Source: Sepiola atlantica (taxonomy: Eukaryota > Mollusca > Cephalopoda > Sepiida > Sepiolidae). From it: DNA of 64,000 bases. Location: positions 55,286,066 to 55,350,065 of the forward strand of contig OY744528.1 in NCBI GenBank assembly GCA_963556195.1, written 5' to 3'. This document shows, piece by piece, positions 9,856 through 20,945 of this stretch (its first letter is position 1; every line of letters starts with the position of its first letter). The translations under genes and the position numbers were made by a program. The notes under the pieces are model-generated. The model had not been told where the DNA came from. It did no database searches and worked only from the letters and a program-made list of their open reading frames with translations.

Positions 9856-11028
9856 ATATGCGCAGAAAATAAGCCCAGATTCTACAAACCTCCTCCAGCA
9901 ACACTCATTAAGGCCACACAGCCTTTTGAAAGACTTAACCTGGATTTTAAGGGCCCTTTACCCTCTAAAACTAAAAATAAATACATGCTCACAATAATAG
10001 ACGAGTACTCAAGATTTCCGTTCGTCATCCCCTGCCCAGACGTAACGGCTGCAACAGTAATTCAAGGCCTCTGCTCCATTTTTGCCGTTTTTGGAGTGCC
10101 TGCATATATACATTCAGATCGTGGGTCTGCTTTTATGTCAGACGAACTTAAGCAGTTTCTGCATGAACGAAGAGTAGCTGTAAGTAGAACAACTCTTCAC
10201 AATCCTCAAGGAAACGGACAGTGCGAAAGATACAATGGTATAATATGGAAGACAGTACAGTTGGCGGCAGCAAATCGCAATAGTCCGATCTCCGATTGGG
10301 AAAGTCTCATCCCCATGGCCTTATACGCTATTAGGACTCTATTATGTACAGCGACAAACGCTACTCCACATGAGAGATTCTTCTCGTTCCCACGACGAAG
10401 CTCAGCAGGCACATCACTTCCCTCGTGGCTTGCACAACCTGACACAGTTTTATTAAAACGCCATGTTCGTCATAGTAAACATGACCCATTGGTAAGCGAG
10501 GTAGAATTAATCGAAGCGAACCCTCAGTATGCACTGGTCAGAAATTCAGAAGGAAGGCAATCTACTGTCTCCTTAAGGGATCTAGCCCCAGCAGGAAATG
10601 TATATGAACGTAGAACTGCTTCAGATGGATATACAGCTCCGGTTCATGGAACAAGTCCGACCCACTTAGGTGATCGTGTGCTAGATACGTCAAGTTCAGA
10701 GTCCCAACAAAACGAATCTGAATATACTAACAGAGTCGTCTCTGACTCTAGTTCGGACGACAGATGGGTACCACGAAAGAGGTTTCACCCAATATCTGAG
10801 ACAGATACTCAATCTTCAGACACCAAGCGACCGAAGCGCCGTAGAAAACGAGAGCGATTTGGAGCAAAATATTTTAGCCCTAAACCAGCCACACAAGACA
10901 GTCCTGAAACGTCGTCAGGTCCCGAGGAGCCTAGATTAGAAATGGATGTCGGGCACGAACAACCAAGACGCCCTCAAAGAACCCGCAGGAGGCCAGGTCG
11001 ATGGGATGATTTTGTTCCCTACGAATAA
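9848..11028 (+). pseudogene. pol: Gypsy integrase and C-terminal tail
   Basis: From the CRIC cysteines the frame is open to TAA at 11026-11028. DFKGP supplies the first catalytic Asp, HSDRGSAFMSDELKQF the second, and NPQGNGQCERYNGIIW the Glu of the DDE triad. A GPY-like region with LVRNSEGRQSTVSLRDL follows, then a long Ser-, Arg- and Pro-rich tail ending just before the polypurine tract. Integrase inserts the DNA copy. This is the best preserved domain, but no start codon joins it to the rest. Confidence 0.85.
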
Positions 11029-11035
11029 GAAGATA

Positions 11036-11216
11036 GATGGGGGAGAATGTAGTAACAAAGATAATTGATGCCCGTCTCCCCCTTTAAGTAATAATGGAAT
11101 GTTCTACATTCGTGTATATTAAGAGTGAATGTTAAAACACTATTTGTCGCAGTAAGCCACAAATGGTTAAATAAAGCTTATCCTTAAGTTATATTCGGCG
11201 TCCAGTTTTTATTACA
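11036..11216 (+). repeat. Polypurine tract and 3' LTR of the gypsy element
   Basis: GATGGGGGAGAA at 11036-11047 is the plus-strand priming tract and is followed directly by TGTAGTAACA, the start of the 169-bp 3' LTR at 11048. The 3' LTR carries G where the 5' LTR has A in TATTAAAAGTG. The five bases after it repeat those before the 5' LTR. Confidence 0.9.
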
Positions 11217-11221
11217 GTATC

Positions 11222-11506
11222 TCAATTTTTTTTTCTAAATAAAAAATGTGTTCACAAATTAACAAGACTGAATCTGTACTTATCAAAAAAGCAATCAATG
11301 ATAAATAACATATTAACTTTCTTTTAAATACTAAGATCTACTGAGCATGAAAGGAGGTGCTCTTAACACTTCAGAAAATATGTTTAGATTAAATACACAA
11401 TTTAAGATTACATTAAAACCAGATGTTTATAAAATTCTTACTTGAGCTCCTTAATGTAGTTTTCTAAATAATTCCTCAACAGGTTTGGTTTTTCATTCTT
11501 TTACAG
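11222..11506. other. Intron sequence before exon B
   Basis: AT-rich and without recognisable elements; it ends in the pyrimidine-rich acceptor TTCATTCTTTTACAG. Confidence 0.5.
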
Positions 11507-11589
11507 AATGCAGAAAAAAACATTAGTTTCAACAGAAACATCTTCTCAAATGACTGCACCTCTTATCCAAACAAACAAACAACCGCAAG
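11507..11589 (+). CDS. Host gene, exon B
   Basis: 83 nt between acceptor TTCTTTTACAG and donor GTAAGAATT. Its first base completes the Arg codon opened by exon A; then MQKKTLVSTETSSQMTAPLI and further Gln/Asn-rich residues follow, leaving one base. A second frame is also open but would not match exon A. No domain is recognised. The internal ATG could alternatively be a start codon if exon A is not real. Confidence 0.6.
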
Positions 11590-11796
11590 GTAAGAATTCT
11601 TTTTGCTGCCATGAAAAAAGTATATTATTACTTTTTGAATAAGCCAATTTTTCGAGTGAATCCTCCAATAATCATAAACTTTTGATAATATACAAGTTTT
11701 GTTTTCTGTTTTTTTTTTAAATTTAAAATTTTATTCATTGCATGTAGTGACATTGGTACAGTGGTAACAGATGCAAACTAAGCATGCTGTATTTGC

Positions 11797-11930
11797 ACTC
11801 ATCATCATCAGTTTAACATCTGTTTTACATGCATGTCTTCTCTACTCTGACTATGAAATGTTGACAACCTTCACGTGGTCCCCGATGAGTACCCGATTCT
11901 AAAATAGAATCAGAGAAATGAATGCGAACA
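11797..11930. repeat. Cephalopod-type CATCATCATCA / GTTTAAC interspersed repeat
   Basis: CATCATCATCAGTTTAACATC followed by a diverged ATGCATG...TTGACAACC tail resembles the 3' tails of interspersed repeats that are abundant in octopus and squid sequence, and the better preserved tail at 19555. No promoter boxes or terminal duplications were made out. Confidence 0.45.
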
Positions 11931-11952
11931 ACTGAATGAAGTTATATGATAC

Positions 11953-12475
11953 AGTAGCAGTTACATGTGCAAACTATTTTTTATCGGTCTACGTGACTTT
12001 CAGTGAGATTGTAATTCGGCTTAGCAGTTACGTAATCATCACCTCTTCACCACGTGGGTATATAGCACTTCTACCTGTAACTAGATTCATGCGCACTGAC
12101 ACTTTTGGTGCGAAGACAACCCACAAGGTGAATCATTAATTCAAGCTTATCTCTCAAACAAGCAAGACATATATCCTGCGCTCACTCTACTTGGGCTAAC
12201 GGTAAATGAGTTGAGAAACTCCAGGATATTATTTTGTCTAACCAACATGAATCAGCCCATTGTACTATCTTCATTTTGTTCCTGTGTTTCTGTGAATAAA
12301 ACTTCATATCTATTTAGTTGTGGAGCCATTGTTTATTACAGATAAGAATGGTGATCCCTTTTTCTTGTGTAACATTTCTCTTTCAGTCAGATTCGGTCAA
12401 ACGTATTACTCTTCCAAGTAAGTTTGTCATTCTGATTTTCTTCCTAACCTAAACTTGACCCCCCACAGCTAAAAT
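11953..12475 (+). repeat. 523-bp LTR, copy 1, followed by primer-binding-like site
   Basis: The segment matches 18303-18824 nearly end to end and in the same orientation. It includes AATAAA near 12295 and ends GCTAAAAT. Directly after it TGGTAACCCTGACTCG (12476-12491) has the position and TGG start of a tRNA primer site. It is thus a 5' LTR, perhaps of the decayed gypsy pol at 13570-15950, or a truncated separate copy. The first bases (AGTAGCAGTT) have lost the canonical TG. No flanking duplication was found. Confidence 0.65.
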
Positions 12476-12756
12476 TGGTAACCCTGACTCGTGCAACCTT
12501 CTTCATAAAAATATTTTAAAAAAAGGAAAAAAGTCAGACATTTTCCTTCTTCATGGCGAGCTATAGATTTATTCCACAGAAGTTACCTTCATCATATTCG
12601 GCAGTTTAAGGACTTAAAAACTACCATGTAAAACAAAACATTTAATTTATATCGAGGATTTACATATACATCAATTCCTGCCAGTATCAACAATCGGTAA
12701 GTACATTTCGACATGGGTTTCTTAGTCCTGACATGTGTTCTTTGCATTTTGTTCAG

Positions 12757-12840
12757 ATTTTTTGTCGGAGCCTGTTTGCATTTTAGGAGATGAAAATAAT
12801 AAGGAATGGCCATTGAATCGTGTTGATTTAGTAACAAAAT
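12757..12840 (+). CDS. Host gene, exon B2 (candidate)
   Basis: 84 nt between TTTTGTTCAG and GTATGTTTC. Only the frame with two leading bases is open, and that is the frame exon B demands. It reads FLSEPVCILGDENNKEWPLN and continues to DLVTK, leaving one base that fits exon C. Exons B and C would also splice to each other in phase, so this may be an optional exon. If the LTR at 11953 and the pol at 13570 were one intact element, this exon would lie inside it, which counts against it. Confidence 0.5.
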
Positions 12841-13569
12841 GTATGTTTCATTGCTATTAATTTATGATTGAGTTAAGATTTGTTGCAATTTATTGGATAA
12901 TAATAATAACATATTTTTTCTTTTGCTCATTTCTAAATAGTCATGGCATTCATCTTGCCCTTCGTGTATGATTCCAGAATTTCTCTTAATTGCTACCTCA
13001 CGCCCAAGTTAATTGCATTTAAATAACTATAATTCTAAGTCATCCTTTATGATGTAGACTTGTGATTATGGTTGCGCATTAACGTTTTTTCACATATTTT
13101 TTCCAAATATGTATTGCGTCTTGAATTTGGCTATGACAACTTTTTGACTGCATGCGGGTTGTTTTACGTGTGCCATTTTTCGTCATTCCAGTAATACAGT
13201 ATTTTTTCTAATACTACTTCGACTTGTTTCTTCTTTTCTTGTCTCAACACATGATGTTTGCCATTCACGTTAACTTTTGTCGACTATTGGAAGTTAGGGC
13301 ATTGTATTTTCATATATTTTCCAGATTTAGGCACATTTTGTTGCCCATTGCATATCATTAGAGTCAAAACAGCTAAACTTACTATACAGTGCATCTCCAC
13401 TTACATGCACTTCTTACATGCTACAATGCATTAATCAAATGACCTTACTCACATATCCACATTCATTTCTCTTTGCACGCGACAGTAGAGACTGACCTCT
13501 ACTCCTCCATGTATACAACACTTACAGACTGACCTGTGCTCCACGCTTGCAACAGTGTATAATCACATG
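12841..13569. other. AT-rich intronic sequence
   Basis: No gene seen. Degenerate CA/TG-rich text near 13380-13560 may be remnants of a gag region but carries no motif I can name. Confidence 0.4.
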
Positions 13570-15950
13570 CACTACTAATTTCAAATTCAATACCCATCTA
13601 TAGTCAAGTTGCACAATCCTTGGACTTGCAACTACGCAGAGATTTCACATAGATCTTTATCGTTGCTGACATCCCCACCCCTATCTTAAGTGCTGATTTC
13701 TTGCACCACATTGCCTTTATGGTGGACATGCGTAGACACAGACTGACAGATTCTAGCACTAACTTATCGTTATCTGGTAGAAAAGCTTCCGAACAGTTTA
13801 CTAGTCCTGTATTTTTTGTAGCTTCTGCTGATAGCCCTTATGATGTGTTGCTGAATTCTTTTCATAACCTAACGAACTTGAATTTTGAAATAACAAACCT
13901 GCTCATTCTACTATGCATTTCATTGAAACAACCGCTGCTCCTATCTTTGCACGTCCTCACTGCCTCTCTCTGGAGAAGTTGAAGGCAGCCAGGCATGAAT
14001 TTAATCACATGCCTCAGCTAGGTGTTATTTGACCCTCATCAAATCATTCTAGGGACTGGCGTCTTACAGGAAATATCTGTTGGCTGAACTCTGCTACTGT
14101 TCCTGATCGTTACCCTATCCCCCATATTCAAGATTTTGCTTCATCCTTGCACGGTTGTAATATATTTTCAAAGTTGGATCATGTTAAGGCTTACCACCAA
14201 ATACCAGTTAATCATGCAGATATTCCTAAGACCGCTGTTACTACTCTTCGCGGTGCTTTTGAATTTTTGACTATGCCATTCGGCTTATGTAATGCAGCTA
14301 GCACTTTTCAACATTTTATGGACGAAGTAGTTCATGATTTAGAATTCTGTGTATAACTATATAGACAACATTCTGATAGCTAGCTCCTCATTGAAGGAGC
14401 ATTTAAAACATCTCTGTATTCTTTTTGAGCATTTGCAGTGTTATCATGTCAGGATAAACCCTGTTAAATGTACTTTTGGTGCCACAAGTCTTGAATTCTT
14501 GGGTCATGTAATAAACTCAGAAAGTATTTTGCCCCTCCTTGACAAAGTCAAAGCTCTGTTCGATCTACATCCTCCAACTTCACAACGTCAATTACGACAT
14601 TTCCTTTGACTATTGAATTATAACAGACGTTTCATTCCACATTGTGCAAATATACTCATTTCTCTGACGGATCTGTTGAAAATAGAAAGAAGGATGAACC
14701 CATTTCACTTGATAACTTCCAGCTTAAACCCTCTCATGAGGCAAAGAAAAAGTTCAGCCGACATCATTGCTATCACATCCCATACCTGATGCTGAATTTT
14801 CAGTTGTCGTGTATGCTTCCAGTTCAGCTGTTGGTGCAGTCTTACAGAAACATCATCAGCAACAGATTCAACCTTTGTCATACTTTTCTCGATGATTGAC
14901 TCCTATGGAAAGTTGTTACAGTACTTTCAAGTGTGAACTTTTCGCTATTTACTTAGCTATTAAACATTTTCGCCAGCTGTTGAAAGGTTGGCAATTTGCC
15001 ATTTACACTGATCATCGTCCACTTATGTTCACGCTACATGCTAAGCTGGACAAATATTCTCCTCGTGAATCAAGACATTTGGACTTTATTTTCCAACAAC
15101 ATATGGCATATATCCAATTCACAGAACACTGCGGCAGATGCATTATCTCATCTACCCATCAGTGCTATCTCTTCACCAGAAGATATTGACCTCCATCAAA
15201 TAGCTCTGGATCAGCCATCTTTAGAGAATCGGAATCTATCATCTCCGCAGTTTGTTAATTGCAAATTCCAGTACATGCCTATTCCTACAGTGGATGAGCA
15301 AATTTTATGCGAGAATTCTACAAATTCACCTCGTCAACTTGTTCTTGACAATTATCGAAGGACTGTTTTTTCTTCTTCATACGGATTGACTCACAACGGT
15401 GTCTCTGCCTTGGTGAAACTCATTTCAGCCCAATACTTTTGGTCTGACATGAGTCACAAAATCACTGCTTGGACTACCTTGTCAGAAATCGAAGGTACAC
15501 AGATATGTACGAGCCCCTCTTGGCACTTTTAGCACTCCTGATGCTAGATTCAAACGCATACACATTGATTTGGTTGGACCCTGACCGGTCAGCGAAGGCT
15601 ATTCTTACTTACTGACCTGTATTGATCGTTTTTCACGATGGCTTGTAACCATCCCCCCAAGCTATATATCTGCTGAAACTGTAGCGTGTGCCCTTGTGGC
15701 GGGCTGGATTTCGGGTTATGGTGTCACGCCAACAATTACCACTGATCGTGACAGACAGTTTTAATCATGCCTATTCCAAGAGTTATCCAAAATACTTGGT
15801 ATTAAACATACCAGGACTACTAGTTATCATCCAGCTTACAACGGGGAAAATTCCATGCCAAATCATCCACTCTGTTCAGATTTTTTTAACACTATTTCAT
15901 CTTCACCTAAAAACTAAGAGAAATGTGCAATATCAGAACCATTAGACTAC
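13570..15950 (+). pseudogene. pol: Decayed second gypsy pol (CsRn1-like style)
   Basis: Successive frames give a post-protease linker (FMVDMRRHRLTDSS, 13710-13750), RT (YHQIPVNHADIPKTAVTT, MPFGLCNAASTFQ, YIDNILIASS), RNase H (FKCELFAIYLAIKHFRQLL, IYTDHRPLMF) and an integrase HHCC and core (GLTHNGVSALVKLI, RIHIDLVGP, CIDRFSRW). At least six frameshifts and several stops separate them. The RT motif is YIDN, as in the other gypsy element. Compared with a full element, gag is missing and the integrase C-terminus fades after 15850. Long decayed and inactive. Confidence 0.8.
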
Positions 15951-17197
15951 TAGAACCCTATTTTCTAGGCCAATTTAAATTAGTCCAAATCTCATTTTTT
16001 GCAGCTAGACGGTGCCAAAATCCGACTACAGTAGTTTACAAAAGTTGCAGTTTTGAAACCAAAATTCAATGAATTTCTTTGAAAACTTCACCTTTTAGGG
16101 CAAAGATTCCAAAAATGATACTTAGAAAAGGGAAAAAGGAAGGGAAAAAACACTTTTTGGTACATGTTGGTTTTGTGCGGACGTTTTGAAAAGTACTACA
16201 TAGAAGAGATTTAAAAATTGAAAAAAACATAACTGTAATAGCATGAAAGTATAATCTTTTTTATTTATGATCAAACTATTTAAAACATCATTTTTTAGAT
16301 GTTTTAAATAGTTCGATCATCAATAAAAAAGATTATACTTTCATGCTATTTTTTGGGAAATTTAGCATACTTAAGAAATCTATCCTCAAAAAAGACATTT
16401 TTCAGTATTTTTAGTGAAAATCTAAAAACATTGCGTGTCAAATTTTAATGTATGTTGAAAGTATCAAGCCACTGCACTTTACTTAATGTTTGCTTTCTTT
16501 GAAATGGTATTGGAAGCCACATTTATCTCCCAAAAAGTCTATTTTGTCCCGTTTTTCATGTAAATCCTTAAAATTTTTGAACAATTAAAATTGAATTATT
16601 TTACCATAATACTTTATTTTATTTTCTGATGAAAATAATTATCCCTTTATAATGATGGATGATTCCATACTTATTATGAGCAATGTTGTCTGAAAATTTT
16701 CATTTCAGTGGTTCACTGTAAACAAAGTTGACCTGTTATTCAATGACCATATATTTTATTTTACATGTAGTCCTAAAATTTGGAATAATAGAATCACAAA
16801 AAATTGATGAATTATCACAGATGGGGGAACCTTTGCTATTTGAAAATGTAAGATTTTCCAAAAAATCTTATAATTAAAATCCTTAATTTTCGCTCTGATG
16901 TTATGAATTCACTTTTATATGGTAATTTTCTTTTCAAAAGGAATTTCATGGTTAAAACGTCAATATAGTTACTTGACTTTTTTTTCAAAATATGGTGCCA
17001 TATTTTTTCGAAAATTTGCCTGTTAAAACATTAATTTCAGATAGTCATTAACATGTCAGTGTAAATTCTTCAGAATTATCAAATATGATGCTACATTTTG
17101 TTACATGTGTTTTCATAATTAAAATGAAATGCTTCAATTGAATCAAAAGCTATTAAATGATAAGTCATTACAATTGCTTTATTATCATTAGATAAAC
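15951..17197. other. AT-rich non-coding stretch with one foldback
   Basis: No coding signal. It holds the hairpin at 16238-16349 and ends with the pyrimidine/AT stretch preceding the pseudogene start at 17198. It may be the upstream part of that repeated family, but I have no second copy to compare. Confidence 0.45.
16238..16349. repeat. 112-bp foldback with about 52-bp arms
   Basis: The arm starting ATAGCATGAAAGTATAATCT is followed after an eight-base loop by its reverse complement ending CATGCTAT, with two mismatches. It could be a small foldback transposon or a hairpin transcript source. No target duplication is evident. Confidence 0.75.
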
Positions 17198-18296
17198 ATG
17201 GAGAGTACAAGAAAGAGAAAAGCACCAAAAGTTGCTGATCAAGTAGAAACTGAAACTGAAGCAGAAGAATCTTCACAGGAAGAAGAACAACGGTCATCTT
17301 GGGATATTCGTGATGAGCAAATGCCATCGTAACCTGAAATCAACCATCAAGTCTCTATTAGAATTAGAGAATCAGCAACAATCTATTTTGAAACTGATTG
17401 GAGTCTGATTCTTCACTACACAACATCTGTCGTTACCATTTACTTCAACTTGGTGATTATTTTGAAAGAAAACATACAAAAATGCTGCAAGATCTTCAAG
17501 AGGCATGTCTATACATCAACAAACAAGAAGAAAAAAGTACTCATATCATCACCCTAGAGATTTTCCTGTTGCTTAGAAAATGGACTTACTCTGTAGTTCC
17601 AGGCTGGAAATTATCTTGTACATGCTATGACGAGGTAGTTAATTTTAATGAAGAATCAGTCTGGTACAGCAGAGAGTGAAAATGAGGTGGATCTTGCACA
17701 AGATTTTGAACGAGAAGAGCAGCGAGATAAGTTGAATGCAAGTTTGGACATTTTTAGCATTTCACCATTAAAGTCCCACGGCCTAGCCAAGAGAACACAG
17801 GCCTCTACAGCATTAGACAACATTGAACAAAATTATAAGAGTTCGAAAGAAACAGCGGCAACAGTGCTTGAAAGTCCCGAATTCAGCACTCCTACTGTTA
17901 GTAGGATCCTTGAAAAAGAAGTTCATAGCAAAGCAGCTGATCTAGACCTTTTGGTGGCGTTGATGAAGGGTAAGCTTAAAGGAAACTTATCAACTCGCGG
18001 GAAAGTTCAACATGATATTAGCCCTTGCCAGCATTTCAATGTGTCTAAATATGAGAGAAGCAAGACGTTTCATTGTGACACAAGGAATTATTGCACTTTC
18101 TGAACAAGGCAGAACTCTCTCTGAAGTACGATCAGTGAACTTATTCTATGAGGATGATGAGTTTTTGCGGATGATGCTAGGAGGAAAGCACTATGTTAGT
18201 TTTGTCCACAAACAGAAACGTTTATTACTGTGTAACTTTAAAGAACTATACATAGCCTATAGAGAAAAACACCCAGATCATAAAATAGGTTAGTCG
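17198..18296 (+). pseudogene. Pseudogene of an uncharacterised multi-copy invertebrate protein family
   Basis: A 44-codon start (MESTRKRKAPKV..., stop at 17330-17332) is followed by homologous pieces in shifting frames. These are LLLRKWTYSVVPGWKLSCTCYDEV, then DLAQDFEREEQRDKLNASLD, SPLKSHGLAKR, KEVHSKAADLDLLVALMKGK, GRTLSEVRSVNLFYEDDEF and KRLLLCNFKELYIAYREKHP ending HKIG. I recall this layout from numerous predicted proteins of cnidarians, arthropods and molluscs with no assigned function; that is memory, not a search. The family normally continues past KIG, but here it is cut by an LTR at 18303. Several frameshifts make it non-functional. Confidence 0.6.
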
Positions 18297-18302
18297 AAAT
18301 TA

Positions 18303-18824
18303 TGTAGCAGTTGCATGAGTAAACTATTTTGGATCAGTCTACATGACTTTCAGTGAGATTGTAATTCGGCTTGGCAATTACGTAATCATCGCCTCTTCAC
18401 TGCATGAGCATATGGCACTTCTACGTATAACTAGATTCGTGCGCACTGACACTTTTGATGCGAAGATAAACAACAAGGTGAATCGCTAGTTCCAGCTTAT
18501 TTCTCAAACAGGCAAGACATATATCCTGCGCTCGCTCTACCTGGGCTAACGGTAGATGAGTTGAGAAACTCCAGGATATTATTTTGTTTAACCGACATCA
18601 ATCAGCCCATTGTACTATCTTCATTTTGTTCCTGTGTTCCCGTGAATAAAACTTCATATCTATTTAGTTGTGGAGCCATTGTTTATTACAGATAAGAATG
18701 GTGATCCCTTTTTCTTGTGTAACATTTCTCTTTCAGTCAGATTCGGTCAAACGTATTACTCTTCCAAGTAAGTTTGTCATTCTGATTTTCTTCCTAACCT
18801 AAACTTGACCCTCACAGCTAAAAT
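18303..18824 (+). repeat. 523-bp LTR family, copy 2
   Basis: Same orientation and extent as 11953-12475, starting TGTAGCAGTT and ending GCTAAAAT, with AATAAA near 18645. No polypurine tract precedes it and no primer site follows, so it behaves as a solo LTR that truncated the preceding pseudogene. Alternatively it is the 3' LTR of a badly rearranged element starting at 11953. Confidence 0.65.
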
Positions 18825-18976
18825 ACGATTATTGGTGTTACCATGTTGTTTATCTCTATATTATACTACAGGAATATGAAAGGCTCATTTTTTGGCTATC
18901 TTGGTGTTTCGTGAACCTAAACTTCTATGATTTGCAAATAATAATAACCATTTATTTAATTTTTTCATGATGATAG

Positions 18977-19077
18977 ATGAATTGGTACATACTGGAAGTC
19001 TTCCTTTGTTTAAAGATAACAGCCATCCAGGACAAGATACTTTGGAAGAAATGATGGATAAACAGAAGTTTTTTTTT
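18977..19077 (+). CDS. Host gene, exon C
   Basis: 101 nt between acceptor ATGATGATAG and donor GTAAGTAAC. Two leading bases complete the codon from the previous exon; ELVHTGSLPLFKDNSHPGQD follows and the exon ends in phase 0 after MDKQKFFF. The other two frames meet stops. The acceptor has a weak pyrimidine tract. Hydrophilic, no domain recognised. Confidence 0.65.
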
Positions 19078-19554
19078 GTAAGTAACTTATTGTAATATTA
19101 TCACTTTAACATATTCTTATAAAGTTGTGTTCACGTATACATGCTTTGCTTTTATAAAATATTTGCAATGTCTAAAAACTATAAAATGTTAACAGAATTA
19201 TATAAAATATTTGGCTTTCCATATAGCTATGGCTCGGCAATTTCATGTTTAATTCCAACCAACTTTCCAGAAATTATTACGATCATCTGAGATTTTAAAC
19301 TTTATTTGGTCAGGATTATTTCTTTTTTTAATTTTTTTTCTAGGACACATTTTCTTTTCTTAAGGTTAACTAATAATAATAATTAAAATAACTGACAATA
19401 ACAATAATAATATTTAACAATTACTGTTGATAAAGTTGTTCCTCATCTAACTTTGCTACTGACATTATGATATCAGCAGAGTTCACATCACTGTGTGTGG
19501 GAGTGACTTTCTTAGTTTATATTACTTATAAAAAATTCACTCGTAATAAACATC
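19078..19554. other. AT-rich intron sequence
   Basis: Nothing recognisable beyond short TAATAA-rich runs near 19370-19425. Confidence 0.45.
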
Positions 19555-20215
19555 ATATTCGGTTTAACGTCTGTCTTATATGCTGGCATGTGTTGGACGG
19601 CTTTTAGAAATTGACTTCCAAACTAATTTATCTCTGACTAGATCTTTATTTATGCCTCTTTCTCTCAAGTCCATTCTTATCACTTCCTCCCATGTTTTCC
19701 CTGTGAACTGAACCTGCTACCTAAACTCTTCTACATTTACTAACCAAAGAACTCTCATCCATTCTATCAACATGTCCTGTTCTGCACAAATCCCCCTATA
19801 CTGTCCAGATTTAATTTTCCTCTGAGCTAATCAGATTTAACCCTGTTTTTAAGACTCACATTACACATCCATCGTATCATTCTCATATCATTTCTCTTCA
19901 TGCAAACCTCACTGGCCAGGTTTTACTTCCATACATCACCACACTGCATACACATGTCTGATAGACTCGTTCCTAGGTTGACTGTAGTAAAGCTCTTCTG
20001 GTTAGTAATAGCAGAAGTTCTCTGAACTTACTCCATCTACTCCTAACTTTTGCAATCACACTAGCACTGTCTCCACCCTGTGTTCCAATAGTATCACCAA
20101 AGTAACAAAACTTCTGGACAACCTTAATAGCTTCTCATCCATCTGTATTGTCTTACACTTCTTGCAAAACAAACTGGTTATCTTCTCTCAACCTACTTCA
20201 ACTCTACTTCTTATA
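19555..20215 (-). pseudogene. LINE 3' end on the minus strand, with cephalopod-type tail
   Basis: Read on the minus strand from about 20170, the sequence gives the post-RT region of a non-LTR retrotransposon, QKFCYFGDTIGTQGGDSASV then KVRSRWSKFRELLLLLTRRA and CVCSVVMYGSKTWPVR. It becomes increasingly broken toward 19600. The element ends with the tail that appears on the + strand as GTTTAACGTCTGTCTTATAT GCTGGCATG.GTTGGACGG. It is 5'-truncated, as LINE copies usually are. Confidence 0.7.
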
Positions 20216-20855
20216 TACCTAGCATTCCCAGCCTATAAGTGGTAATCGTATGACATCGATCAATTTGTACCTTAATTCGTTCAACTCACAATTTCTTACT
20301 TATTCCTGGGTCAATTTTAAAAATATATATATGGCTGGAAAGAAGAAAAAAATCTTTCTGAATAGATAATGTGTATGTGCATTTATCCATTGAATTATTT
20401 TTTACACTGCATTAAAACGGTATTTACTTTGAACAGGCAAAAATGCAAAATATGAATATTTTTTTGAGACACAATTTCACGTTAGATTTTTTTTCAAAGT
20501 TAAAGCAGTCAATCTTTATCAACATTCTTGAAATTATACAATCAATCAGAACCCACATTAAACTACAACCAGAAAGTTGTATTTTTTTCACTGACCAGTT
20601 GAAGTGGAAACACAACCAAGTAAACTGAACAGAATTAATAAGTAGTTGTTAATTTTTTATCACTGAAACTATCTTCTATTAATAAGTAGTAGCTATTTTT
20701 TGCGTATCTTTTATTTTTTTAAGGAAATTTTGTTCAATTTACTCGGTCAATAGTTTTGAGCTCCAGCATTTTCAAAATTCTCCCATTTCATTTCATGTCT
20801 TGTTAAACTTTCTTTTTCAGACTTATTTGCAAATTATTATTTTGTTAAATTTAGC
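20216..20855. other. AT-rich intron sequence
   Basis: No supported gene. A 61-codon open frame at 20443-20628 sits after TTGAACAG but has no matching phase or composition to the exon chain. Confidence 0.4.
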
Positions 20856-20857
20856 AG

Positions 20858-20945
20858 TGTGTGTGTGTGTATATATATATATACATAAAAATGATTAATT
20901 TTGCTGTTGTCTCTGAAAGGTTACATGAAGACTTATTCTAAGTAG

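Larger units (their letters stand above)
7036..11216 (+). mobile_element. Complete Ty3/gypsy LTR retrotransposon with GTATC target duplication
   Basis: Two 169-bp LTRs (7036-7204 and 11048-11216) begin TGTAGTAACA and end TTATTACA and differ by one substitution near 7111. They are flanked by GTATC at 7031-7035 and 11217-11221. Inside are gag, zinc knuckles, protease, reverse transcriptase, RNase H and integrase in Ty3/gypsy order, then a polypurine tract. Several frameshifts and two in-frame stops break the reading frame. The near-identical LTRs imply a young insertion, so it was either copied in trans or broken soon after insertion. It sits in the intron between exons A and B. Confidence 0.92.

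Noticed and set aside
12386..12419. Exon-like segment between TCTCTTTCAG and GTAAGTTTG
   Set aside because: An identical segment with the same borders is present in the LTR copy at 18735-18768, so it belongs to the repeat, not to the host gene.
20443..20628. Exon between TTGAACAG and a later GT
   Set aside because: No donor at a fitting position, and the residues do not resemble the other exons.
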